This document shows, piece after piece, positions 1-7,890 of a stretch of DNA of 64,000 nucleotides. A program made the translations under genes and the position numbers. The notes beneath the pieces were generated by a model, which worked only from the letters and a program-made list of their open reading frames with translations, was not told where the DNA came from and searched no databases. Numbering within the stretch: the stretch's first letter is position 1; the number at the start of each line of letters is the position of its first letter. Location of the stretch: contig JAKISY010000004.1 in assembly GCA_021648365.1 (NCBI GenBank), positions 1 through 64,000 on the forward strand. The letters run 5' to 3'. Source of the stretch: Verrucomicrobiales bacterium. GTDB lineage: Bacteria; Verrucomicrobiota; Verrucomicrobiia; Verrucomicrobiales; DEV007.

Positions 1-170
1 CATGCAAAACTTTGGTAAAACTAAGAATGTGCGGTTCGGGTATGAAGTGGAAATCCAACGGAGCCGACCAAGTGCTTACTTTACGTGCTCTGGCGTTAAG
101 TGGTGGTAAATGGGAGGATTTTTGGGGAAATGTAGCAAAATTTGGCCTCTCAAAGCTTCCAAAAAAATAG
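1..170 (+). CDS. C-terminal end of an ISKra4-family transposase (cut by left edge)
   Basis: An open frame enters from the left edge (codons from base 3) and ends at TAG 168-170. It reads CKTLVKLRMCGSGMKWKSNG and continues ADQVLTLRALALSGGKWEDF. This is the conserved C-terminal signature of ISKra4-type transposases: a CKTLV helix, GSGMKWK, then a LTLRAL helix and W..FW. Only about 55 residues are visible, so whether the element is intact cannot be seen. I could not identify the terminal inverted repeat in the 60 bases after the stop. Family assignment is from motif recognition only. Confidence 0.7.
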   Translation, partial: CKTLVKLRMCGSGMKWKSNGADQVLTLRALALSGGKWEDFWGNVAKFGLSKLPKK

Positions 171-237
171 CCTCGACTATAAACCTTTACTAGGAGACTT
201 AACGCGACTAACTTGAATGTAGAACCGAATCATACAT

Positions 238-1332
238 TCAGATTAGGTCATACCCGGCCGGGAGGCCATTTTTTTTGTTCTTATCGTAGTCGGAAATGTT
301 TCCGCTGTTCCATAGCTGGTGCATTCTCTCAGTGGAGGGGATTTTGAGTGGGCGGACGATACGGAAACCTAGCCATTGGGCGTCGGCATGATGCCATAGG
401 CTTTTTGGGTTCTGCGGATCTTCCAATTTCCAATCTCTATTCGAAGGGTAACGGGTGGCACTGCGACAGCCTGCCTCGTAGTCATACCAAGAGCCTCCAC
501 GGCTGACGCGCGGGTAAAGTTTTAGTGCGGGAATGATTTGTTTGTTAATGCTGTAAGCGTTTGGGTAATACTGGTCGAGGCACCATTCTAAGACATTGCC
601 GTGCATGTCGTAGATGCCCCAAGGGTTGGGCTTTTTTGTGCCAACCACGGCGTATTGGTTGGCGTCGTAAACGGCGTAGTTTTTGAGTTGGCTAGGATCA
701 TCACCAAATGAATAGGCGGTGGTGGTGCCAGCACGGCAGGCGTATTCCCACTCGGCTTCAGTGGGTAGGCGGTAGTAGTGCCCAGTTTGGGCGCTGAGCC
801 ATTGGCAAAACTTACTGGCGGCATGTTGGGTCATGCAGATCGCAGGGTGATTACCCGTACCCATTCCGAAGCTCATTTCAGTGTAGGCGGTAGTGGGTGC
901 AGAAACGATGCGGTAGAGAGGTGCGTCGGATCGCAGTTGGAGAATGGATCCGTTTTTACGGCGAGGGTAGTCGGTATAGCCGAAGGGTTCGTATTGATTC
1001 CAAGTGATCTCGTATTTGCCCATCCAAAAGGGTTCGACTTTGATGTTGCGCTGAGGCCCTTCGTCGGGAGCGCGTTTTTTTTCATCGGCTGGGCTGCCCA
1101 TGAGGAAGGTGCCGCCTTTGATGGCAATCATGTCATAGGGCACTTTGCTGCTGGGGATGATAGCAGAATAATTGCTCATCGCGCCTTCGCTGAGTTCTGT
1201 TGATTTTTTGAGGATGCGTGCGCGGATTTTTTCAGTCAAAGTGATGTCGTCCTTGGGTTCTTCGCCTAGAGAGAGGTGTGGCGTGGTGGAGATGGCAATT
1301 CCTATAAGGAGCAGGTGTAGGTATTTCAGCAT
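238..1332 (-). CDS. Secreted sulfatase-modifying-factor (SUMF1/EgtB-like) domain protein
   Basis: 364 residues with an N-terminal signal peptide (about residues 1-23) and one formylglycine-generating-enzyme/SUMF1 domain (about 65-330). Visible signatures are GGTFLMGSPADE near the domain start, YRLPTEAEWEYACRAG, NPWGIYDMHGNVLEWC, SRGGSWYDYEAGCRSATRY and the closing LGFRIVRP. The fold is certain. The paired cysteines of true formylglycine-generating enzymes are not evident in the GGSW...CRSATRY segment, so it more likely binds a ligand or modifies something other than a sulfatase. No sulfatase lies beside it. It stands alone between the IS remnant and the hicA pseudogene. No clear ribosome binding site precedes the ATG. 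Confidence 0.85.
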   Translation of the reverse strand: MLKYLHLLLIGIAISTTPHLSLGEEPKDDITLTEKIRARILKKSTELSEGAMSNYSAIIPSSKVPYDMIAIKGGTFLMGSPADEKKRAPDEGPQRNIKVEPFWMGKYEITWNQYEPFGYTDYPRRKNGSILQLRSDAPLYRIVSAPTTAYTEMSFGMGTGNHPAICMTQHAASKFCQWLSAQTGHYYRLPTEAEWEYACRAGTTTAYSFGDDPSQLKNYAVYDANQYAVVGTKKPNPWGIYDMHGNVLEWCLDQYYPNAYSINKQIIPALKLYPRVSRGGSWYDYEAGCRSATRYPSNRDWKLEDPQNPKSLWHHADAQWLGFRIVRPLKIPSTERMHQLWNSGNISDYDKNKKNGLPAGYDLI

Positions 1333-2011
1333 GGAAGATCAGCCTAATGTATTACATGGGATTTTCTAGTAGAAGAAGATGTCAATGATCACCTGTTAGT
1401 GAATTTTGCCTTACCGATGTACATGGCAAGTTGGTACATGATGTTTTCGCTTAGGAGTAGAGGGCAAATGGAACCGCAGATTACGCAATCGGAGCGAGGC
1501 GGAGATAGCCGGAGGAAATTGCCCGAAGCCAAATGATCAAGAGTTTGATAGGGGTGGATAAAATTTTCGCTTGTCGTGACGCTTGGCGACAAGAAAGCTG
1601 TGCTGAGAGCGTGCTGGTTTATCGAGCAATTGGTGTGGAGTTTAACCAAGGATTTCAAGAACGATTTTTTCCAATAGGTGCTTTTCCTGGTAATGTTTTG
1701 CATCATCACCTTTTTTGCCAGAGATGAGGGCAAACCCTAGAACTTCATCATGGGCAAATTTACGATGTGAGCCTTTGCCGCCTTTAACTTGCTAAAATCC
1801 TGCTTTTCGAAGATCTTTAATTAGCTCTTTGATTTGCCTTGGCATCTTTCATAAGATGCCCAAAAGGAGATTGATCGCAAGATTGTATTATCGGTCTTAA
1901 TCAAGGGTTTTCAAGATTTCTAACAAATTTAGGTGACGCCTTGATCATTCATAGGGAAATGAGTGGAAGCTAATTTTTTGAAATGGTGAGATTGTGTGTA
2001 GGGTGCTGACA
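1333..2011. other. Low-coding stretch holding only a hicA pseudogene
   Basis: No intact gene is supported here. The minus strand carries a hicA relic at 1642-1845. Bases 1474-1490 resemble one arm of the 'ACCGCAGATTACGCA' dispersed repeat. Short open frames on both strands at 1389-1733 have no recognisable protein and overlap the pseudogene in other frames. Together with the transposase tail at the left edge this looks like decaying accessory DNA. Confidence 0.6.
1642..1845 (-). pseudogene. hicA: hicA toxin pseudogene (in-frame amber codon)
   Basis: Read on the minus strand from ATG at 1845, the frame gives MPRQIKELIKDLRKAGF, a TAG at 1792-1794, then QVKGGKGSHRKFAHDEVLGF, a segment with ISGKKGDDAKHYQEKH, and a TAA at 1642-1644. 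This is a full-length HicA mRNA interferase (67 codons): the N-terminal amphipathic helix, the GGKGSHRKF strand with the catalytic-type histidine, and the C-terminal KGDDAKHYQ segment are all present. A single stop at codon 18 breaks it. No HicB antitoxin is recognisable on either side (1389-1641 or 1846-2011). Either a recently inactivated orphan toxin or an amber codon that is occasionally read through; the first is far more likely. Confidence 0.8.
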
Positions 2012-2812
2012 ATGAGTGCAGAGAGTATGACAGAGCAGCAGCGGGTGTTGTATGAGAGAATAGTGAATTTTGTAATCGATGACGAAGGATCGGCTTTGTC
2101 TTTTGCCGATCGTTTGGCTTCGGAGAATGGGTGGACAGCGGAATTTGCTCAGCGGGCGATTTTGGAATACAAAAAGTTCATTTTTTTGGCGATGGAGGCG
2201 GGTCATGCGGTGACGCCTTCGGATGAGGTGGATCAGGTCTGGCATCTGCATTTGACTTATAGCAAGTCTTACTGGGATCGCTTTTGCAATGAGGTGCTGC
2301 AGCGTCCGCTACATCATTGTCCGACGACAGGTGGGGGGACGGAGCAGGAGAAATTTCGGCAACAGTATCAAGCGACGCTGGATTCGTATAAGAAGTTTTT
2401 TGGCAAGGCGCCAGCAAAGGATCTTTGGCCAAAGGTAGCGCTGCGCTTTCGCTATGGTTTGGATTTTGTGCGAGTCAATAGCAGGCGTATGTGGATCATC
2501 TCAAAACGGCAGGTGTATTGGAAGGCTGCGTTGGTGCTGTCTGCGATGCTGTTTTTGGCTATTGTGATTTATAAAATAAAGCAGGGATTGCAAAGTGCGG
2601 AGGATTCACTGCAAAGTTGGTTGGTGGATCATGCCTTGGCGATTGTCTTGGTGTGCGGTGTGCTGTTGGTGTTGGCGCTGAATATCAAATGGAGTTTGAT
2701 GGGGGACAAGAGCAAACGACGTAAGCGCGAGGGCGGCGGTTGTAGCGATGGCGATGCTGATATTGGAGATGGTGGAGATGGGGGTTGTGGCGGAGGAGGG
2801 TGTGGGGACTAG
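2012..2812 (+). CDS. GRDP-like membrane protein with Gly/Cys-rich tail
   Basis: 266 residues from ATG 2012, chosen because AGGG (2000-2003) sits 8 bases upstream; a GTG at 1994 is an in-frame alternative. The N-terminal half resembles the glycine-rich-domain-protein family (GRDP-like, PF07173), with the diagnostic VDQVWHLHLTYSKSYWDRFC around residues 75-95 after AVTPSDE. Two hydrophobic helices follow (about 170-190 and 210-230), then a basic KSKRRKREGGG stretch and a tail of Gly, Asp and Cys ending GGCGGGGCGD. Similar tails occur on bacterial membrane proteins of unknown function. Role unknown; the tail could bind metal or form disulfides. It precedes the sensor kinases by 105 bases on the same strand. 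Confidence 0.7.
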   Translation: MSAESMTEQQRVLYERIVNFVIDDEGSALSFADRLASENGWTAEFAQRAILEYKKFIFLAMEAGHAVTPSDEVDQVWHLHLTYSKSYWDRFCNEVLQRPLHHCPTTGGGTEQEKFRQQYQATLDSYKKFFGKAPAKDLWPKVALRFRYGLDFVRVNSRRMWIISKRQVYWKAALVLSAMLFLAIVIYKIKQGLQSAEDSLQSWLVDHALAIVLVCGVLLVLALNIKWSLMGDKSKRRKREGGGCSDGDADIGDGGDGGCGGGGCGD

Positions 2813-2917
2813 CTGTGAGGGCTCATTTTTTTTGAAATTAGTTTCTTTTAAGCTTGCTGAAGTGGTTTGGGTATCTTAAATATCAAGTTTTAGAATTTTC
2901 TCAAATTTGATTCTTAC

Positions 2918-5260
2918 GTGGTTTCTCAGAGTTACGATCAACTGACAGTGGTGCGCGCTTTTGTTATCAATCGCGATGCGCAGGCTCGGCGGCTGGTGTG
3001 TCAGCAGTTGTTGATGCTCGGTTATGGGGTGTGTGAGTGTGATTCTCCGTTGTTTGCTTTGGATGAGTATGAGGGGCAGTCGCTGGTGGTGGTGGATGTG
3101 CATTCGGATCAGGATGAGGTGCGAGATTTTTTGCAATGGTTGGCTGATGAAGGGGGGCGGGAAAAGGATCTCGGTGAGGGTCGCAGTGCTTATGTGGTGG
3201 CTTTGGCTACTGGGCTGGACACGGCTTGGGCGGCGAAGGTGACTGAACCGCTGTGGGATGAGTTGCTGGTGATGCCGGAAGATCTGGGGCTGTTGGCTGA
3301 GCGGTTTGAGCAAATTGGGGCGAAGTTGAGTGCGGCTGAGGGAGAGGATGGGGTGCTGTCGTTAGATGTGGTGAGTCCTTTTGAATTGGCGGATGAATCG
3401 GCTTCGCTAGCGGTGACTGCGGATGAGGTGGTGCTATCTCCATCGCGAATTGAGGACCTGAAACGGCTGGAGCTAAGCTCCGGTGATGCTAGGTCGGCGA
3501 ACTTGCCGGGTGGGGACTTGCTGCGGGAGATGGTCGAGGGGGTGCCTTTTGGCGTGGTGGTGTTGGGGAGGGATGAAAAATTTGTTTATGGCAATGCTCA
3601 GCATGCGGATTTGTTAGGTTTGGCTTTTGATGAAGCTGAGAGTGTGGCGGACTGGTTTGCGCGGGTGAGCCGTGGTGCGGAGCATTGTCGGAAGGTGGTC
3701 GCTTCTTGGCGTAAACATGTGTGGCAGAAGCAATTGGTTCGCACTTATGATTTGCGAAATAAGGAGGGGCGGATCGTGGATGTCGAGTTTGTGCCCAAAT
3801 TGCTGAGTGACGGAGCTTTGCTTATCACTATGTCGGATGTGACGGAGCGCTGCCGCTCGGAGGACGCGTGGTTGTTGAGCGATGTGAAATTCCGCACACT
3901 TTTTGCTCATCGAGGTTTGGGCATGGTTTTGGTCGATCGCACTGGTAGAATTTGCACGGTGAATCCGACACTGCAGCAGATGTTGGGTTACGCTATGGAT
4001 GATCTGAAGGCGATGGCTTTTGAGGATTTGGTGGTGGCGCAAGAACGTGTTGAGATGGGTGAGTTTGTGGATTTGGCAAAAAAGGAGGATTGTTTCGCGG
4101 GGGAGGAGTTGGCGCTGAACTTGCACAAAAAAGATGGGGAGACGCTACGGGTGATGTTGACTTTGTCTTTCATGGATGAGAAGAGCGGGCCGTTCACTGC
4201 TTACCTCGTGCGTCCTGATCGGTCGAGCGGGGAGACGGCGGGTGTGAATCAAAATGCGCTAAAGGAGAGCATGCTGCAGAACCGGGCTTTGTTGGAACTG
4301 ATGCCGGGCTTAGTTTTGTTGTTTGACCATACGGGTCGTGTGGAAGATGTGCGTGAAGAAGGTTTGGGCGAGGGGGATGAGATTGCGGGTTTGGATGTCG
4401 GTGCGCTGCCTAAAACTTACCTGGAGGAGTCTTTGCCAGAGTTTTGGAAAGCTTGCGAGAAGGCTGGGGTGACGGAAATGGAGTTTCATTCGGCGGGCAG
4501 TGTGGAGCTAGGTTTTGCTTTGGCTGATGGTAGCGAGGCGCGCGCGCAGGTGGCGGGTTGTGTTCAGGGTCACTATATCGCGGTGATCAGTGCTACGGAA
4601 AAGACCAAGCAGGTGGAAGCTGCGAGCGAGTTGCAGCAGTCGTTTGCTGGGGAAGAGGATTGGTCGTCGTGTGAGTGGGTCGATCAGTTGCAGACTTTGA
4701 TAAGTTTGCTGAATTTAGAAATCAATGCGATGCCGGTGGATTCGGAGCAGGAGCAGCGCAGTGTTTTGGAAAAACATCAAGCGCGTATCCGCGCGATTGC
4801 TTGTTTGCGTGACGCGGTGATTGAGCCTGCGGAAAGTGACAGGGACTTGGTGGCGGTGCCGACTTACTTGAAGCTACTGGTGGAGGAATCTTTGCGTAGT
4901 TCGGCACAGGCGATTGAGCTGAACCTGGAGGCTGATGTGGATTGTGTGGCTTTGGCATTGCCCTTGCGGCAGTGTTTTGCTTTGGGCTTGTGTGTGACGG
5001 AGTTGATGAGCAATGCGATAGAGCATGGTTTGGCAAATTTGCCTGATGGGCGTATCTATGTGCGCTTGAGACGCAGTGACCGCGAGGCGGTGTTATTGGT
5101 GGGGGACAATGGTGAGGGACTGCCGACGGGCTTTGATTTGGATCGGGTGGAGAGCTTAGGGTTTCGTGTGGTGAAAAGTCTAGCTAATCAGTTGGGCGCG
5201 CGCTTGCAGATTAGACCGGGAGAGAATACAGAATTTTTGATTCGCTTTCCGATTGCTTGA
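2918..5260 (+). CDS. Multi-PAS sensor histidine kinase, HWE/HisKA_2 class, lacking the phospho-histidine
   Basis: 780 residues. Domains in order: a degenerate receiver (about 10-130; keeps VVVD and an ALAT strand but no conserved lysine), PAS (about 200-310, ending TMSDVTERC), PAS (about 320-440), a weaker PAS-like segment (about 450-560), a two-helix dimerisation segment (about 580-650) and a HATPase domain (about 645-780) with N box ELMSNAIEHGL, G1 box VGDNGEGLP and G2-like SLGFRVVKSL. The dimerisation segment aligns with HisKA_2 (LQTLISLLNLE; ARIRAIACLRDAV), but the usual EIHHRVKNNLQ is SSCEWVDQLQ, so the phospho-accepting histidine is absent. No membrane segment, so cytoplasmic. It starts at GTG without a clear ribosome site and lies 12 bases before the next kinase, presumably one transcript. 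May bind ATP and transmit a signal without autophosphorylation. Confidence 0.8.
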   Translation: MVSQSYDQLTVVRAFVINRDAQARRLVCQQLLMLGYGVCECDSPLFALDEYEGQSLVVVDVHSDQDEVRDFLQWLADEGGREKDLGEGRSAYVVALATGLDTAWAAKVTEPLWDELLVMPEDLGLLAERFEQIGAKLSAAEGEDGVLSLDVVSPFELADESASLAVTADEVVLSPSRIEDLKRLELSSGDARSANLPGGDLLREMVEGVPFGVVVLGRDEKFVYGNAQHADLLGLAFDEAESVADWFARVSRGAEHCRKVVASWRKHVWQKQLVRTYDLRNKEGRIVDVEFVPKLLSDGALLITMSDVTERCRSEDAWLLSDVKFRTLFAHRGLGMVLVDRTGRICTVNPTLQQMLGYAMDDLKAMAFEDLVVAQERVEMGEFVDLAKKEDCFAGEELALNLHKKDGETLRVMLTLSFMDEKSGPFTAYLVRPDRSSGETAGVNQNALKESMLQNRALLELMPGLVLLFDHTGRVEDVREEGLGEGDEIAGLDVGALPKTYLEESLPEFWKACEKAGVTEMEFHSAGSVELGFALADGSEARAQVAGCVQGHYIAVISATEKTKQVEAASELQQSFAGEEDWSSCEWVDQLQTLISLLNLEINAMPVDSEQEQRSVLEKHQARIRAIACLRDAVIEPAESDRDLVAVPTYLKLLVEESLRSSAQAIELNLEADVDCVALALPLRQCFALGLCVTELMSNAIEHGLANLPDGRIYVRLRRSDREAVLLVGDNGEGLPTGFDLDRVESLGFRVVKSLANQLGARLQIRPGENTEFLIRFPIA

Positions 5261-5272
5261 AGGCTTGGACTG

Positions 5273-7675
5273 ATGAGGGAATCACTGCAAATTCTAATTT
5301 TAGAAAGCGATGCGATCGTGGCGAGTGATCTGAGGGATACGCTGAGCCGTCAGGGTTATGGTGTGTTGGGGGTGGAGGATCGGGTGGAACGTGCTTTGCA
5401 ACTTGCGGCTGACCGCCAGCCGGATTTGCTGTTGATCGATTTACGTTTAGGCATGAATCAGGGGGCTGGCGGGGACGGTGTCTCGGCGGCTAAAAAGCTA
5501 GCGGCGGTGTGCGATGCGCAGGTATTGTTCATGACGGGCTTCTCTAGCGAGGAGAGCTTTAAGCGTGCGCAAGAGGTGCGACCAGCGGGATTTTTGCGCA
5601 AACCTTTCAGTTCCTGGGAGCTGCAAGCTGCGGTGGAGGGCGCGGTGCGGGAGCGTCATTCGGATCAGCTGCAGGATGAGCGTGGTGGGCAGTTTCTTGA
5701 GACTTTGACTCATCTGAGTGAAGGGGTGATCGCGTCTGACTTGGATGGTAAGATTACCTTTTGCAACTGTGCGGCAAAGCAGATGCTAGGTTTTGACGAG
5801 CAGGAGGTATTGGGGCAGGCCTTGACTGAGGTGATGGAGGTCAGGGAGAGTGGTGAAGAGAGTGAGCACGGTTCGACGGGGCGTGTGTTGTTGCTGAAAA
5901 AGCAGGATGGGACGGAGATCAAAGTGGTCGAGCGATCCACTGCATTGCGAGACGAAAAGGGCGAGGTGGCGGGATTACTCACCTTATTTGTTGAGTGGTC
6001 TGAGAAAGTAGCTGGAGAGGTGGTGAACGAGGGAGGCGAAGTGCGACCCTATGTGCCTTTCTGTGAGTTGTTTGATTATGGTGAGGGGACTGAGGTGAAA
6101 GAGGTGGAGGCTAGTGATGCGTTCGCCGATGAGCGTCCGAGCAAGGAGCAGATGATAGCGGGTATCACGGATCCCTTGCTTACTCTGGATGGGAGTCAGC
6201 TGATCACTTATGCTAATCCGGAGGCGAATGCTTGTTTGGGGAATAGTGAGGGTTTGTTGATTGGGCAGAGTTTTCTTCGTTTATTTGCTGTGGCTGCAGG
6301 AGAGGAGTGTGGGGTGAAGTTAGCAGAGGTTCGCCAGAGCGGACGACGGCAGTGTTTTGAGATCTACGATGACCAGAGTGAGCGTTGGTTTGAACTGAAT
6401 GTGTATCTGCGTGGTGATGGCTGGTTGATTTTATTGCGTGATGCTTCTGCTAAAAAGCAGGAGTCGCTGTTGGAGTTGCGCGCTCATCGCTTGGAGGGGC
6501 TGAGTTTATTAGCGAGGGGGTTCACGCATGATTTTAATAATTTGCTTACGGTGTTGATAGGCAACTTATCGCTGATCGAAGATCGTTATCCAGAGGATCT
6601 CGCTTTTCAAAGTGAGGTGAAGGCATCTTCGTTAGCGGCGGATCAGGCGCGGCGCCTAGTGCAACAGCTGATGACCTTCACTAAGGGTGGGGTGCCGATT
6701 TTGACGGAGACGAAGGTGGCGGGGGTTTTGCGTCGGGTATTGGAGCAGCATCGCAAAGCTAATGCTAAGATTCGCTATCAAATGCGCTGCGAGGATCCGT
6801 CTTTGCGGGTGCGCATCGATCCTGAGCAGATTGCTTTGTTATTGGAAAATCTGGTAAAAAATGCGGAGGAGGCGATGCCGCAAGGCGGGCACTTGGAGGC
6901 GGTGTGTGAGTTGTGCATGGAGAGCTTGCCGGAGCAAGCGTTGGGCTTAGCAGGCGAGGAAGAGGAGGTTTCTTATGTGGTGATCAAAATCATTGATAGT
7001 GGTCACGGTATGACGGAGCAGGTGGTGGAGAGGGTGTTTGAACCCTATTTCACCACTCGCAAGGAAGACAATGCTAGTGGGATAGGTCTGACGGTGTGCG
7101 AGTCGATTGCAAAAGCGCATCGAGGTTTTTTGACTTTGTCTTCGCAGCCGGGCAAAGGCACGGAGGTGAGTTTGTTTTTGCCTTTGCAGTTGAGTAAGGC
7201 GGGGGAAGCGGATGCAGGTGAGGACGAGGTGGTCGATGAGGTTGTGCCTGAGCTTTACCGAGAGGCGGTGGACATCAAGGCGGATGCGCCACGGATCTTG
7301 ATCCTTGAGGATGAAGACCTGATCCGCCAGTTGATTGTGCGCTGCTTGGGCAAGCAGGGCTATGAGGTGGTGGAGAGTGTGGACGGTGAGGAGACTTTGC
7401 TCTTGTATCAGCAGGCGATGCAGCAAGGGAAGCCCTTTGATCTGGTGCTGAGCGATCTGACGATTGAGGGAGGTATGGGTGGGGTGGAGATGATGCAGCG
7501 CTTGAGGGTGTTGGATCCCGATGTGAAGGCGATTGTATCGAGTGGTTATTCGGATGCTCCGGCGATGGCGCGTCCTGATGACTATGGTTTTGTTGCGGTT
7601 TTGCCAAAGCCTTATCCGCCACAGGATTTGATTCGGGTGGTGGCGCAGGTGATTGGGAGGCGAGGGGGGGCTTGA
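5273..7675 (+). CDS. Hybrid histidine kinase: REC-PAS-PAS-HisKA-HATPase-REC
   Basis: 800 residues, no membrane helix. N-terminal receiver (1-125) with acidic Asp13, phospho-acceptor Asp56 in LLLIDLRL and Lys in GFLRKPF. PAS domains at about 140-250 and 295-395. The HisKA helix carries the H box ARGFTHDFNNLLTVLIGNL with His419. The HATPase (about 525-650) has N box NLVKNAEEAM, DSGHGM and a GIGLTVCESIAKAH G2 box. The C-terminal receiver (about 670-800) has EDED near its start, Asp728 in LVLSDLTI, and Lys in LPKPYPP. This is an orthodox phosphorelay kinase receiving signals through its own N-terminal receiver. It is downstream of the histidine-less kinase and probably co-expressed with it. No DNA-binding output domain is encoded nearby. 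Confidence 0.9.
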   Translation: MRESLQILILESDAIVASDLRDTLSRQGYGVLGVEDRVERALQLAADRQPDLLLIDLRLGMNQGAGGDGVSAAKKLAAVCDAQVLFMTGFSSEESFKRAQEVRPAGFLRKPFSSWELQAAVEGAVRERHSDQLQDERGGQFLETLTHLSEGVIASDLDGKITFCNCAAKQMLGFDEQEVLGQALTEVMEVRESGEESEHGSTGRVLLLKKQDGTEIKVVERSTALRDEKGEVAGLLTLFVEWSEKVAGEVVNEGGEVRPYVPFCELFDYGEGTEVKEVEASDAFADERPSKEQMIAGITDPLLTLDGSQLITYANPEANACLGNSEGLLIGQSFLRLFAVAAGEECGVKLAEVRQSGRRQCFEIYDDQSERWFELNVYLRGDGWLILLRDASAKKQESLLELRAHRLEGLSLLARGFTHDFNNLLTVLIGNLSLIEDRYPEDLAFQSEVKASSLAADQARRLVQQLMTFTKGGVPILTETKVAGVLRRVLEQHRKANAKIRYQMRCEDPSLRVRIDPEQIALLLENLVKNAEEAMPQGGHLEAVCELCMESLPEQALGLAGEEEEVSYVVIKIIDSGHGMTEQVVERVFEPYFTTRKEDNASGIGLTVCESIAKAHRGFLTLSSQPGKGTEVSLFLPLQLSKAGEADAGEDEVVDEVVPELYREAVDIKADAPRILILEDEDLIRQLIVRCLGKQGYEVVESVDGEETLLLYQQAMQQGKPFDLVLSDLTIEGGMGGVEMMQRLRVLDPDVKAIVSSGYSDAPAMARPDDYGFVAVLPKPYPPQDLIRVVAQVIGRRGGA

Positions 7676-7689
7676 CTAGGATGAAGGTT

Positions 7690-7709
7690 TACCACAGAGG
7701 AGACAGAGG
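7690..7709 (+). repeat. Dispersed 'ACCACAGAGG' repeat unit
   Basis: The sequence TACCACAGAGGAGACAGAGG matches the ACCACAGAGG-N-ACAGAGG type of intergenic element that is scattered through many Verrucomicrobiota and Planctomycetota genomes. It directly follows the hybrid kinase stop codon. Family identity rests on pattern recognition. Confidence 0.5.
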
Positions 7710-7758
7710 CCGGAGAGAGGAAGCGTTGGTATGAAATGAGGGGAGGAAGAAGATGGGT

Positions 7759-7784
7759 TTACCATGAAGGGCATGGAGAACATG
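7759..7784 (+). repeat. Dispersed 'ACCATGAAGGGCATGGAG' repeat unit
   Basis: TTACCATGAAGGGCATGGAG plus AACATG resembles the tandem CATGAAGG-type dispersed element. A closer copy lies at 50188-50220. It lies in the 215-base gap between the convergent hybrid kinase and methylase genes; nothing else is recognisable in that gap. Confidence 0.45.
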
Positions 7785-7890
7785 TAGGGGCAGGGGTGCC
7801 AAAATGGAGGGTGAGCTTAAACTTTGATGTTTGTTGTGGGTGAAGGGTGCTTGGCAGGTAGTGCTTTTACAGCAAGTATTCATAGATAAT

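Noticed and set aside
1389..1641. A hicB antitoxin partner of the broken hicA
   Set aside because: No frame on the minus strand after hicA resembles HicB; the antitoxin seems to be absent.
1389..1733. 114-residue minus-strand open frame and a 64-residue plus-strand open frame
   Set aside because: They overlap the hicA relic in different frames and match no protein; the hicA reading explains the sequence better.
2178..2432. Pro/Ser-rich minus-strand frames under the kinase and GRDP genes
   Set aside because: Shadow frames of GC-skewed coding sequence on the plus strand; no start sites or families.
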